A stretch of 64,000 bases of DNA from Alicycliphilus denitrificans_A (GCF_044792555.1 NZ_CP126238.1:2108001-2172000); one strand, 5' to 3'. Counted from the stretch's first letter, positions 7,472-21,225 are shown. Numbers and translations: made by a program. Notes: generated by a model not told the origin, from the sequence alone.

Positions 7472-8646
7472 GTGCTTTCGTCTCTCAAGGCAGCTTTCCC
7501 GCCAGCCATTCTGGCGCTCGCAGACGGCACGGTCTTTATTGGCAATTCCATCGGTAGCGTCGGCACCACCGTCGGCGAAGTGGTGTTCAACACCGCCATC
7601 ACCGGCTACCAGGAAATCCTCACAGACCCCAGCTACTGCCAGCAAATCGTCACCCTGACCTATCCCCACATTGGCAACTACGGTGTCAATGACGAGGACA
7701 TGGAGTCCGCCAAGGTGCAGGCCGCCGGCCTGGTCATTCGCGACCTGCCGCTCATCGCCAGTAATTTCCGTTCGCAGCAGACCCTGTCCGCGTTCCTGAA
7801 CGCCCAGGCTACGGTGGCCATTGCCAATATCGACACGCGCAAACTCACGCGCCTGCTGCGCGAAAAGGGCTCGCAAAACGGCGCCATCGTCGGCCTGGCC
7901 GCCGGTGAAGAGGTGACGCCTGAGCGCATTGCCGCCGCCGTGGCTGCAGCCAAGAATGCCCCCAGCATGAGCGGGCTGGACCTGGCCAAGGTCGTCAGCA
8001 CGCCGCAGTCCTATGTCTGGGAGCAGACCGAGTGGACGCTGGGCCAGGGCTTTGGCAAGGTGGATGCGCCGCGCTTTCATGTCGTGGCCTACGACTTTGG
8101 CGTCAAGCGCAACATCCTGCGCATGCTGGCCGAGCGCGGCTGCAGGCTCACCGTGGTGCCCGCGCAGACCACGGCCGAGGAGGCGCTGGCGCTCAAGCCC
8201 GATGGCATCTTCCTGTCCAACGGCCCCGGCGACCCGCAGCCTTGCACCTATGCCATCGAGGCCACGCGTGCCTTCCTCGCGGTCGGCATGCCCCTCTTCG
8301 GCATCTGCCTGGGCCACCAGATCATGGCCCTGGCCCTGGGCGCCAAGACCTTCAAGATGCCCCATGGCCACCATGGCGGCAACCACCCGGTGAAGACCCT
8401 GGCCGGCGGCCATGTGTGCATCACCAGCCAGAACCATGGCTTTGCCGTCGAGACGGCCACGCTGCCGGCCAACGTGCGTGCCACCCATGTCAGCCTGTTC
8501 GACGGCACGCTGCAAGGCCTGGAGTGCATCGACAAGCCCGCCTTCAGCTTCCAGGGCCATCCCGAGGCCGCCCCCGGCCCCAATGACATAGGCCACCTGT
8601 TCGACCGCTTCATGGCGTCCATGGCAGCAGTCCAGGAGAAGAAATA

Positions 8647-8647
<1 letters not shown>
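7472..8647 (+). CDS. carA: Carbamoyl-phosphate synthase small subunit
   Basis: Glutaminase subunit that feeds ammonia to CarB for carbamoyl phosphate, the precursor of pyrimidines and arginine. The 391 residues begin at a GTG (7472) after a GGAG site at 7462-7465. The N-terminal half is the CPSase small-chain domain. The C-terminal half is a class I glutamine amidotransferase with the nucleophile Cys279 in GICLGHQ and the His-x-Glu pair in FQGHPEAAPGP. The stop codon overlaps the carB start (TAATG). A structured leader lies upstream. Confidence 0.98.
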
Positions 8648-11898
<3,251 letters not shown>

Positions 11899-11962
11899 GC
11901 CTCATGTCAGGTTGAAACGGCTGACTGCCGCGGCAAACGCGGCATAATCCAGCCTTGAAATG

Positions 11963-11999
11963 ACCGCCGCCCGGCAACGCGCGGCGGTTTGCTTTTTGC
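11963..11999 (+). terminator. Hairpin with T-rich tail between carB and greA
   Basis: Stem ACCGCCGC (11963-11970) / GCGGCGGT (11981-11988) is followed by TTGCTTTTTGCTTTT. It can end carAB transcription. A -10-like CATAAT at 11943-11948 lies upstream, so the hairpin could also sit inside a greA leader and act as an attenuator. Confidence 0.65.
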
Positions 12000-12022
12000 T
12001 TTTGGAATCCGGAGACTGACCC

Positions 12023-12499
12023 ATGGCCACCATTCCCATCACCAAGCGCGGCGCAGAGCAACTGAAGGCAGAGTTGCACCGCCTCAAGACCATAGAGCGC
12101 CCTGCCGTGATCAATGCCATCGCCGAGGCGCGTGCCCAGGGCGACTTGAGCGAGAACGCCGAGTACGAGGCCGCCAAGGACCGCCAGGGCTTCATCGAGG
12201 GCCGCATCCTGGAAGTAGAAGGCAAGCTTTCGGCTGCGCAGGTCATCGACCCGTCCGCGTTGGACGCGGGAGGTCGCGTGGTGTTTGGCGCCACCGTGGA
12301 GCTTGAAGACGAGGACAGCGGTGACACCGTCAAGTACCAGATCGTGGGCGAGGACGAGGCCGACCTGAAGCACGGCCTGATCAACGTCTCCAGCCCCATC
12401 GCCCGCGCCCTGATCGGCAAGGAAGAGGGCGACACGGCAGAGGTGCAGGCTCCGGGCGGCGTGCGCCGCTACGAGGTGGTCACCGTCAGCTACATCTGA
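12023..12499 (+). CDS. greA: Transcription elongation factor GreA
   Basis: Enters the RNA polymerase secondary channel and stimulates cleavage of backtracked RNA. The 158 residues are the normal length. The N-terminal coiled coil runs from residue ~5 to 75 and has the acidic tip region in ARAQGDLSENAEYEAAKDRQ. The C-terminal FKBP-like globular domain follows (GKEEGDTAEVQAPGG). The ATG follows a GGAG site. It heads the conserved greA-...-yhbY/rlmE-ftsH-folP-glmM neighbourhood. Confidence 0.97.
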   Translation: MATIPITKRGAEQLKAELHRLKTIERPAVINAIAEARAQGDLSENAEYEAAKDRQGFIEGRILEVEGKLSAAQVIDPSALDAGGRVVFGATVELEDEDSGDTVKYQIVGEDEADLKHGLINVSSPIARALIGKEEGDTAEVQAPGGVRRYEVVTVSYI

Positions 12500-12512
12500 C
12501 GTTTCGCAGGCC

Positions 12513-12920
12513 ATGCGCGAACGCCTGCCCGTGTTTGCCGCCGCGCTGTGGTGGGGCGGCCTGTCTGCCATCGGCTTCGTGGCCGTGCCGCTGCTGTTTG
12601 CGCACCTGCCGACGCCAGCCATGGCAGGGAATATGGCGGCGCGGCTGTTCGAAGCCCAGACCTATATTTCTATAGCGTGTTGCGCTCTATTACTGGTCAT
12701 TTCAAAGAAAAAACATGGTGAACACCAGGAACCATGGGCGCAAGCAGCTATTGTTTTTGTGATCGCCGGCTTGCTGCTGGCCCTGCTGGTGCAGTACGGC
12801 GTGGCGCCGCGCATCATCGCGCGCCAGAATCTGCGCCTGTGGCACGGCGCGGGCAGCGCCATGTATCTGCTGCAGTGGCTGTGCGCGCTGCGCGTGCTGT
12901 GGTGCACGACACACAGATAG
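12513..12920 (+). CDS. DUF4149 family membrane protein
   Basis: A 135-residue integral membrane protein with about four hydrophobic segments (near residues 8-30, 50-62, 78-98 and 113-130). The family is common after greA in betaproteobacteria and its function is not known to me. Residues ~50-88 are odd: a lysine-rich, non-conserved-looking loop (SKKKHGEHQEPW) lies between hydrophobic stretches and coincides with a copy of the dispersed palindromic repeat in the DNA. It starts 13 bases after greA, so it is probably co-transcribed. Confidence 0.75.
   Translation: MRERLPVFAAALWWGGLSAIGFVAVPLLFAHLPTPAMAGNMAARLFEAQTYISIACCALLLVISKKKHGEHQEPWAQAAIVFVIAGLLLALLVQYGVAPRIIARQNLRLWHGAGSAMYLLQWLCALRVLWCTTHR
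12665..12764 (+). repeat. Dispersed repeat copy inside the DUF4149 gene
   Basis: Contains CTATAGCG..TTGCGC near the left end and GCGCAAGCAGCTATTG near the right. The right end reads in frame as AQAAI and shares the codons GCG CAA GCA GCT A with the repeat copy inside dapE. Confidence 0.5.
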
Positions 12921-12930
12921 GCGCGTCGGG

Positions 12931-13668
12931 TTATTCGCGCCAGTGCTCGGCCACCCAGGTGGCGGGCTGGATATGGCGAAAACGCCGATTGCGTCGACCG
13001 GCCAGGGCGTCGGGCGGGTTGCATTCGCCGTGGAAGATCACAATGCGCGCGCCTGGCGGCACGAAGGGCGCCTTCCAGTAATTGGTCGGCCAGCGCGGAA
13101 TGCCGTGGTACTTGAAGCTTGGGCACCAGTCGCTGGGCCAGTATTGCAGCTTGCCCTGTTTGTGCAAAAAGTCCGACAGATACGCCTGCTCGTTGCGGAA
13201 CTGGCGCCTTATCTCTTCGAAATGGCCGCGGAAATATTCCAGCACGTCCGGGTGCGCGCCCAGCTCGAAGCGGTACACGGACGAGTTGCCGGTGATGCGC
13301 CAGGGGCGCTTGTAGTCATGGATGATGAGGAACTCGCCCGGCTGGGTGAAAAACCCATCGAGCGACCCCACCACCACCACGTCCACGTCCAGGAACAGGG
13401 CCGTGCCCTTGAGGCCATGCAGATCGGCGGCAAATGTCGCCAGCTTGTTCCAGCCGCGCTCCGGAATGCCCGCGGGCAGGTCCAGCGGCGGAATCGGCAG
13501 GCATTGCACTTCCGGGCGAATGCCCTTGGCGTCGTCCGTCAGGCAGACGAGGTTGAAGTCGCCAGTCAGGTGGCGACGCACCATGGCGTAGAGCCGGTTG
13601 ACGTACTCGGGGCCGTATTTCGTGCCCCATTTCATGCAGATCACATGGCGCTGGTGCGGCACGCTCAT
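12931..13668 (-). CDS. Putative glycosyltransferase
   Basis: A 245-residue soluble protein with no signal peptide. HVICMKWGTKYGPEYVNRLY at the start and LFLDVDVVVV with a D-x-D pair (Asp94/Asp96) resemble a GT-A nucleotide-sugar-binding core, as in GT8-like or hypothetical glycosyltransferases. I do not know the donor or acceptor. I chose the ATG at 13668, not the longer open frame, because it overlaps the yhbY stop by one base (TGATG) and the upstream residues are low-complexity. It is probably translated with yhbY. Confidence 0.65.
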   Translation of the reverse strand: MSVPHQRHVICMKWGTKYGPEYVNRLYAMVRRHLTGDFNLVCLTDDAKGIRPEVQCLPIPPLDLPAGIPERGWNKLATFAADLHGLKGTALFLDVDVVVVGSLDGFFTQPGEFLIIHDYKRPWRITGNSSVYRFELGAHPDVLEYFRGHFEEIRRQFRNEQAYLSDFLHKQGKLQYWPSDWCPSFKYHGIPRWPTNYWKAPFVPPGARIVIFHGECNPPDALAGRRNRRFRHIQPATWVAEHWRE

Positions 13669-14141
13669 CACTGGCCCTGGCTTTTCTTGACGGATTTTGG
13701 CTTGGGCTTCTTGGCGCGCTTGATCTGGCCGCCTGCCGTCAGGCGCTGGTTGCCGAGCACGCGCAGCTGCTTGATCTCGGGGCGCTGGCCGGGCCTGCCG
13801 AACTTGAGCACCTTCACATCGCGCGGGCCGGGCATGCGCTCCTCGTCGACTGTTTTTTCTTTGGCTGGAATGGGACGCCACAGCACCAGCAACTTGCCGA
13901 TATGCTGGATGGGGGCGGCGTTCAAATCATCGGCCAACTGCTGGTACATCTGCTCGCGCGCGGTGCGGTCGTCGCCGAACACGCGCACCTTGATCAGGCC
14001 GTGGGCGTTCAGTGCCGCGTCGATTTCCTTTTGTACCGCCGCTGTGAGGCCGTCGGCTCCTATCATGACCACGGGGTCGAGATGGTGGGCGCTGGCGCGG
14101 TGTTCCCGGCGCTGGGCCGGAGTCAGTTGAATTTGGGGCAT
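13668..14141 (-). CDS. yhbY: YhbY/CRM-domain RNA-binding protein
   Basis: A 157-residue protein whose first ~95 residues are a CRM (YhbY) fold: LTPAQRREHRASAHHLDPVVMIG, then LIKVRVFGDDR. The family associates with the pre-50S ribosome. The last ~60 residues are a lysine-rich basic tail beyond the usual ~97-residue length of YhbY. It is divergent from rlmE with 20 bases between the start codons. A GATAAT box lies seven bases before its ATG, which suggests a leaderless transcript. Confidence 0.88.
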   Translation of the reverse strand: MPQIQLTPAQRREHRASAHHLDPVVMIGADGLTAAVQKEIDAALNAHGLIKVRVFGDDRTAREQMYQQLADDLNAAPIQHIGKLLVLWRPIPAKEKTVDEERMPGPRDVKVLKFGRPGQRPEIKQLRVLGNQRLTAGGQIKRAKKPKPKSVKKSQGQ

Positions 14142-14161
14142 AGGCCGTATTATCTCAAGGC
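14142..14161. promoter_or_regulatory. Divergent overlapping -10 boxes for yhbY and rlmE
   Basis: On the minus strand GATAAT (14154-14149) precedes the yhbY ATG by seven bases. On the plus strand TATTAT (14148-14153) precedes the rlmE ATG by eight bases. The two boxes lie on the same base pairs, so polymerase could serve only one gene at a time. Neither mRNA would have room for a normal leader. Candidate -35 boxes are TTGAAT at 14127-14132 (plus) and TTGGTC at 14178-14173 (minus), both weak. Confidence 0.5.
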
Positions 14162-14824
14162 ATGAAAGTTCAGACCAAAAGCAAGAAGGTCAACAAGGCG
14201 TGGCTCAACGACCATGTCAACGACCCCTACGTGAAGCTTGCACAAAAAGAGGGCTACCGTGCCCGCGCTGCCTACAAGCTCAAGGAAATCGACGAGCAGT
14301 TCGGGCTCATCCAGCCCGGCCATACGGTGGTCGATCTGGGCTCGTCGCCCGGCGCGTGGAGCCAGTATGTGCGCCGCCGCCTGTCGCCGGGCGGAGCGGC
14401 CGTGGGGCAGCTGGCGGGCACCATTATTTCGCTCGACCTCTTGCCCATGGAGCCCATCGAGGGCGTGGTGTTCCTGCAGGGCGACTTCCGCGATGATGAG
14501 GTGCTCGCACGCCTGCAGCAGGCCGTGCAGGGTCGCCCTGTGGACGTGGTGGTGTCGGACATGGCGCCCAACCTCTCGGGCGTGGAGTCCGTGGACGCCG
14601 TGCGCATCGCCCATCTGATCGAACTGGCCGTCGACTTTGCCGTGCACCACTTGAAGCCCGAGGGGGTGCTGGTCGTGAAGCTGTTTCATGGCAGCGGCTA
14701 TACGCAGTTGGTGCAACTGTTCAAGGACACGTTCCGCGTCGTCAAGCCCGTCAAGCCCAAGGCGTCGCGCGACAGGTCGTCGGAGACTTTTTTGGTCGGG
14801 ATTGGGCTCAAGCAGGCCGCCTGA
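14162..14824 (+). CDS. rlmE: 23S rRNA (uridine(2552)-2'-O)-methyltransferase
   Basis: Methylates U2552 of 23S rRNA late in 50S assembly (FtsJ/RrmJ family). The 220-residue protein has the SAM-binding motif VVDLGSSPGAWSQ, then SDMAPNLSG with the catalytic aspartate, VLVVKLFHG with the catalytic lysine, and RDRSSETFLVG with the glutamate of the K-D-K-E tetrad. It is followed by ftsH as in E. coli. The start follows a -10-like box closely. Confidence 0.96.
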   Translation: MKVQTKSKKVNKAWLNDHVNDPYVKLAQKEGYRARAAYKLKEIDEQFGLIQPGHTVVDLGSSPGAWSQYVRRRLSPGGAAVGQLAGTIISLDLLPMEPIEGVVFLQGDFRDDEVLARLQQAVQGRPVDVVVSDMAPNLSGVESVDAVRIAHLIELAVDFAVHHLKPEGVLVVKLFHGSGYTQLVQLFKDTFRVVKPVKPKASRDRSSETFLVGIGLKQAA

Positions 14825-14871
14825 GCCTTGACCATGGGCCATGCCGGGGTTAATCGAGCGCTGCCCCCTGA

Positions 14872-14898
14872 TTGAAACGCCTAAAATGACCCCCAAAT
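14872..14898 (+). promoter_or_regulatory. Candidate heat-shock (sigma-32) promoter of ftsH
   Basis: TTGAAA (14872-14877), 13 bases, then CCCCAAAT (14891-14898), close to the E. coli RpoH consensus (CTTGAA / CCCCATnT). It lies about 64 bases before the ftsH start. In E. coli ftsH is a heat-shock gene. This is a match by eye, not tested. Confidence 0.5.
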
Positions 14899-14961
14899 GC
14901 GCCAGGACGTCCACATGACGCCGTCTTGGCCGTTCACCTTTTTCTGAATCTGGAGCCCCGC

Positions 14962-16884
<1,923 letters not shown>

Positions 16885-16907
16885 GTGAGGCCGCTATACG
16901 TCGATCG

Positions 16908-16930
16908 ACGGGGCCTTGTGCCCCGTTTTT
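16908..16930 (+). terminator. Rho-independent terminator after ftsH
   Basis: Stem ACGGGGC (16908-16914) / GCCCCGT (16920-16926), loop CTTGT, then TTTTT. It ends 15 bases before the folP start, so folP needs read-through or a promoter I cannot see. Confidence 0.85.
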
Positions 16931-16945
16931 CCGTCCTTTTGCTCC

Positions 16946-17779
16946 ATGCTTTGGCAAACCTCCCGCTTTGACCTGGACCTGACGCGCCCAAGGGTCATGG
17001 GCATCGTCAACGTCACCCCGGACTCTTTTTCCGATGGCGGTCGGCATGCCAGCACCGCCATGGCGCTGCGTCACTGTGAGCAGCTGCTCAGGGATGGGGC
17101 CGACATTCTCGACATCGGCGGCGAATCCACCCGCCCCGGCAGCCCGCCCGTGGCACTGGCCGATGAGCTTGAGCGCGTGCTGCCCCTGGTGCGCGAGGCC
17201 GTGCGCCTGGGCGTGCCTGTTTCCGTGGATACCTATAAACCGGAGGTGATGCAGGCCGTGCTCGATCTGGGCGCCGACATCATCAACGACATCTGGGCCT
17301 TGCGCCGAAATGGTGCCGCGCAGGTGCTGGCGCGCCACCCGCGCTGCGGTGTGTGTCTGATGCATATGCACGGCGACCCGCAGACCATGCAAAGGACACC
17401 CATGCAAGGCGATGTGGTTTCGCAGGTACTCTTGTTTTTAGAGCATTGTGCGCAGTCTCTGCAAGCGCTGGGCGTGGAAAAGCATCGCATCGCTATCGAC
17501 CCGGGCATCGGCTTTGGCAAGACCGTGGAGCAAAACTTCGCCTTGCTGGCGCGCCAACAGGAACTGCTTGCCCTGGGCTATCCGCTGTTGGCCGGCTGGT
17601 CGCGCAAGTCCTCGCTGGGCGCCGTGACAGGCCTGCCGGTCGAGCATCGTCTGGGCGCCAGTGTGGCGGCTGCATTGCTGGCCGTGCAGCGGGGCGCGCG
17701 TATCGTGCGTGTGCATGATGTGCGCGACACCGTGGCGGCGCTTGCCGTATCGCGTGCCATGCAAGAACAAAACCCTTGA
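16946..17779 (+). CDS. folP: Dihydropteroate synthase
   Basis: Joins 4-aminobenzoate to hydroxymethyl-dihydropterin diphosphate in folate synthesis. The 277-residue protein is a TIM barrel with VMGIVNVTPDSFSDGG near the N-terminus and GADILDIGGESTRPGS soon after, the two family signatures. The ATG at 16946 gives the usual N-terminus. An in-frame TTG at 16916 lies inside the upstream terminator. glmM follows after 15 bases, as in many proteobacteria. No strong ribosome-binding site is visible. Confidence 0.96.
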   Translation: MLWQTSRFDLDLTRPRVMGIVNVTPDSFSDGGRHASTAMALRHCEQLLRDGADILDIGGESTRPGSPPVALADELERVLPLVREAVRLGVPVSVDTYKPEVMQAVLDLGADIINDIWALRRNGAAQVLARHPRCGVCLMHMHGDPQTMQRTPMQGDVVSQVLLFLEHCAQSLQALGVEKHRIAIDPGIGFGKTVEQNFALLARQQELLALGYPLLAGWSRKSSLGAVTGLPVEHRLGASVAAALLAVQRGARIVRVHDVRDTVAALAVSRAMQEQNP

Positions 17780-17794
17780 GAGAGGAAGCACCAC

Positions 17795-19129
17795 ATGACC
17801 CGTCAATATTTTGGTACCGATGGCATACGCGGCACGGTAGGCCAGCCGCCCATCACGCCCGATTTCGTGCTGCGCCTGGCGCATGCCGTGGGGCGTGTGT
17901 TGCGCCGTACCGAGGAACGCCCCACGGTGCTGATTGGCAAGGACACGCGCATCTCGGGCTACATGCTGGAAGCGGCCCTGGAATCGGGCTTCAACTCCGC
18001 AGGGGTGGATGTGGTGTTGCTTGGGCCGCTGCCCACGCCCGGCGTGGCCTATCTGACGCGCGCGCAGCGCGCCAGCCTCGGGGTGGTCATCAGCGCCAGC
18101 CACAACCCGTACCCGGATAACGGCATCAAGTTTTTCAGCGCCCAGGGCACCAAGCTGCCCGATGAATGGGAACTGGAAGTGGAGGCGGCCCTGGAGCAGC
18201 CGCCCGTGTGGGCCGATTCCGCCAGCCTGGGCAAGACGCGCCGCCTGGACGATGCGGCAGGCCGCTACATCGAGTTCTGCAAAAGCACCTTTGCACACGA
18301 TCTCACGCTGCGCGGCGTGAAGATCGTGGTCGATGCCGCCCATGGTGCTGCGTACCACATCGCGCCCAAGGTATTCCATGAACTGGGGGCCGATGTCATC
18401 GCCATAGGCTGCGCCCCCGATGGCCTGAACATCAACGACGAGGTGGGCGCCACCCATCCGGACGCCCTGGTGCGTGCCGTGCGTGCGAATTTCGCCGACT
18501 TCGGCATTGCGCTGGACGGCGATGCCGACCGCCTGCAGATGGTGGATGCCAACGGGCGTCTGTACAACGGCGACGAACTGCTGTACCTGCTGGCAGCAGA
18601 CCGCCTGGCACGCGACGAGCATGTGCCCGGCGTGGTCGGCACGCTGATGACCAACATGGCCGTGGAACAAGCCTTGCTGCGCCGCGGCGTGAAATTTGCG
18701 CGCGCCAAGGTGGGCGACCGCTATGTGCTCGAGGAACTGCAGCGCCAGCGCTGGCTGCTGGGTGGCGAAGGCTCGGGCCATCTGCTGGCGCTGGATTGCC
18801 ACACCACGGGCGATGGCCTGATCAGCGCCCTGCAGGTGCTGCAGGCCTGCGTGCGCAGTGAGAAAAGCCTGGAGCAGCTGCTGGCTGAAGTGCCGCTGTT
18901 TCCGCAAGTGCTGCTCAATGTGCGGCTCAATGCCGGACAGGACTGGAAGGCCAATGCGGTGTTGGCCGATGCCACCCGAGAGGTCCAGACAGAGCTGGGC
19001 AGCAACGGCCGCGTGCTGGTGCGCGCCAGTGGCACCGAACCCCTGTTGCGCGTGATGGTGGAGGCGCGCGATGCCGACCAGGCCAACCGCTATGCCCAGC
19101 GCCTTGCGGATGCGGCGCGCGTGGGGTGA
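17795..19129 (+). CDS. glmM: Phosphoglucosamine mutase
   Basis: Converts glucosamine-6-phosphate to glucosamine-1-phosphate for UDP-GlcNAc, hence for peptidoglycan and lipid A. The 444 residues begin RQYFGTDGIRG. The phosphorylated Ser102 lies in ISASHNP, the metal loop is DGDADR (~241-246), and the phosphate-binding loop RASGTEPLLRV is near the C-terminus. The ATG at 17795 follows a GAGAGGA-type site. It is co-transcribed with folP. The next gene is convergent. Confidence 0.97.
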   Translation: MTRQYFGTDGIRGTVGQPPITPDFVLRLAHAVGRVLRRTEERPTVLIGKDTRISGYMLEAALESGFNSAGVDVVLLGPLPTPGVAYLTRAQRASLGVVISASHNPYPDNGIKFFSAQGTKLPDEWELEVEAALEQPPVWADSASLGKTRRLDDAAGRYIEFCKSTFAHDLTLRGVKIVVDAAHGAAYHIAPKVFHELGADVIAIGCAPDGLNINDEVGATHPDALVRAVRANFADFGIALDGDADRLQMVDANGRLYNGDELLYLLAADRLARDEHVPGVVGTLMTNMAVEQALLRRGVKFARAKVGDRYVLEELQRQRWLLGGEGSGHLLALDCHTTGDGLISALQVLQACVRSEKSLEQLLAEVPLFPQVLLNVRLNAGQDWKANAVLADATREVQTELGSNGRVLVRASGTEPLLRVMVEARDADQANRYAQRLADAARVG

Positions 19130-19274
19130 TGCGCAGCCGCGCTGCATCATGGCCGTCTTGGGGGCGGGCATGAGCTGCCGGCTGGAAGGCGAAAACCGAG
19201 GGCGCCTCAGGCTGGCATGGATCGCATCGGCATCTGTTGCACCAGCGCGCCAATGCGCATCCGGAATGGCGCAG

Positions 19275-21209
19275 CTACCGGTTTAACTCTTCAAGTGCGG
19301 TGGAAACATCCAGCCACTTTTCTTCAAGCTCTTCGAGCTCGTCGTTGCAGGTCTTCAGGCGTCGGCCGCAGTCGGCGATCTCCGCCGCGGGTAGGGGCTG
19401 CATCAGGCGCTCCTCGAACTGAGCCTTTTCCTGCCCCAGGGCTGCCAGGCGCTGGTCGATCTTTTCCAGCTCCTGTTTCAAGGGGCGGGTCTTCGCCGCC
19501 AGCTGCTGGCGCGCCTGGGCGTCCAGGCGGCGCTGCTCGCGTGCGTCGGGGGCGGGCGCGGCCACGGGCGCTGGGGCCTCGTTGGCCGTGCGGGCCTGCT
19601 CGCGCAGGCGCTTGGATTCGTCGAGCAGGTAGCGCTGGTAGTCGTCCAGGTCGCCGTCAAACGGGCCGACCTGGCCGCGGCCCACAAGCCAGAACTCGTC
19701 GCACACGGAGCGCAGCAGGGCGCGGTCGTGGCTCACCAGCATCACCGTGCCCTCGAACTCGTTGAGCGCCATAGCCAGGGCCTCGCGCGTCGCCAGGTCC
19801 AGGTGGTTGGTGGGCTCGTCCAGCAGCAGCAGGTTGGGGCGCTGCCAGACGATCATGGCCAGCACCAGGCGCGCCTTTTCGCCGCCGCTCATGCTGCCCA
19901 CGCTCTGCAGCACCATGTCGCCGCTGAAGTTGAAGCTGCCCAGGAAGTTGCGCAGGTCCTGCTCGCGCGCGTCCTGCTGCAGCTCGCGCGCCAGGCGCAC
20001 CATGTGCGCCAGCGGGTGCTCGTCCGGGCGCAGCACGTCCAGTTCCTGCTGGGCGAAGTAGCCGATGGCCAGCCCCTTGCCCTCGGTGACCTTGCCGCCC
20101 AGAGGGGACATGGTGCGGGCGATGGTCTTGACCAGGGTGGACTTGCCCTGGCCGTTGGCGCCCAGGATGCCGATGCGCTGGCCCGCCAGCACGGTGCGGC
20201 TGACGCCGCGCAGGATGGTTTTTTCGCTGCCGTCCTCGGCGCGGTAGCCAAAGGCCGCATCGGTCAGCGCCAGCATGGGGTTGGGCAGGTTGGCGGGCTC
20301 CTGGAATTCGAAGGTGAATTCGGCGCTGGCCAGAACGGGGGCGATTTTTTCCATGCGCTCCAGGGCCTTGACGCGGCTTTGCGCCTGGCGCGCCTTGGTG
20401 GCCTGGGCCTTGAAGCGGTCGATGAACTTCTGCAGGTGGGCGATTTTTGCCGACTGGCGCTCGAAAGCGGCCTGCTGCAGCACGATCTGCTGGGCGCGCA
20501 GCTCCTCGAACTGGCTGTAGTTGCCGCCGTAGCGCGTGAGCTGGCCGTTGTCGATGTGCAGCGTGGCCTGGGTCACGGCGTCAAGGAACTCGCGGTCGTG
20601 GCTGATGACGATGAGCGTGCCCTCGTAGCGCTTGAGCCAGGCCTCGAGCCAGACCAGCGCGTCCAGGTCCAGGTGGTTGGTGGGCTCGTCCAGCAGCAGC
20701 AGCTCGGACGGGCACATGAGCGCGCGCGCCAGCTGCAGGCGCATGCGCCAGCCACCGGAAAAGCTGTTCACCGGCCTGTCGAGCTCGGCCACCTGAAAGC
20801 CCAGGCCCAGGATCAGCGCCTGGGCGCGCGCCGGCGCGTCATGGGCGCCGGCATCGGTGAGGTCGGCATGCGCCTGGGCAATGGCCATGCCGTCGTTGGC
20901 TTGCTCTGCCTTTTGTAGCTGCTCGTGCAGATGAGACAAGCGCGTATCGCCATCAAGTACAAAATCCGTGGCCGGCTGGGCGGTCTCGGGCATATGCTGC
21001 GCGACCTGCGCCATGCGCCACTGCGGGGGCATGAAGAAGTCGCCGCCGTCCTCGTGCAGCGTGCCGTTGAGGAGCGCGAACAAAGTGGACTTGCCAGCGC
21101 CGTTGCGCCCCACGAGACCGATTTTTTCGCCGGGATTGATGGAGACGGAGATGTTGTCCAGCAGCACGCGCGTGCCGCGGCGCAGGGTCAGGTTACGGAG
21201 GCTGATCAT
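19275..21209 (-). CDS. ABC-F family ATP-binding protein (YheS/Uup-like)
   Basis: A 644-residue soluble protein with two ABC ATPase domains and no membrane segments, as in ABC-F factors that act on the ribosome. Domain 1 has Walker A GRNGAGKST (~35) and signature SFSGGWRMRLQLAR. Domain 2 has GANGQGKST (~345) and SMSGGEKARLVLA. Between them is the linker rich in Gln, Lys and Arg, and the C-terminus ends in a coiled coil from about residue 560. The layout is most like YheS. It is convergent to glmM. A GATAAT lies ten bases before its ATG, with no Shine-Dalgarno sequence. Confidence 0.92.
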   Translation of the reverse strand: MISLRNLTLRRGTRVLLDNISVSINPGEKIGLVGRNGAGKSTLFALLNGTLHEDGGDFFMPPQWRMAQVAQHMPETAQPATDFVLDGDTRLSHLHEQLQKAEQANDGMAIAQAHADLTDAGAHDAPARAQALILGLGFQVAELDRPVNSFSGGWRMRLQLARALMCPSELLLLDEPTNHLDLDALVWLEAWLKRYEGTLIVISHDREFLDAVTQATLHIDNGQLTRYGGNYSQFEELRAQQIVLQQAAFERQSAKIAHLQKFIDRFKAQATKARQAQSRVKALERMEKIAPVLASAEFTFEFQEPANLPNPMLALTDAAFGYRAEDGSEKTILRGVSRTVLAGQRIGILGANGQGKSTLVKTIARTMSPLGGKVTEGKGLAIGYFAQQELDVLRPDEHPLAHMVRLARELQQDAREQDLRNFLGSFNFSGDMVLQSVGSMSGGEKARLVLAMIVWQRPNLLLLDEPTNHLDLATREALAMALNEFEGTVMLVSHDRALLRSVCDEFWLVGRGQVGPFDGDLDDYQRYLLDESKRLREQARTANEAPAPVAAPAPDAREQRRLDAQARQQLAAKTRPLKQELEKIDQRLAALGQEKAQFEERLMQPLPAAEIADCGRRLKTCNDELEELEEKWLDVSTALEELNR

Positions 21210-21219
21210 GAGGTCGCAG

Positions 21220-21225
21220 ATTATC
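21220..21225 (-). promoter_or_regulatory. GATAAT box ten bases before the ABC-F start
   Basis: Read on the minus strand, GATAAT (21225-21220) is followed by CTGCGACCTC and the ATG. This is the same spacing as at hrpA and suggests a very short or absent leader. Confidence 0.4.

Noticed and set aside
7257..7658. 133-codon frame across the carA leader into carA
   Set aside because: It has no family features and overlaps the carA coding region in another frame. Its ATG at 7320 lies within the promoter area.
12943..14130. 395-codon plus-strand frame opposite the glycosyltransferase and yhbY genes
   Set aside because: Both minus-strand products have recognisable motifs. The plus frame has none and runs across the junction of two genes.
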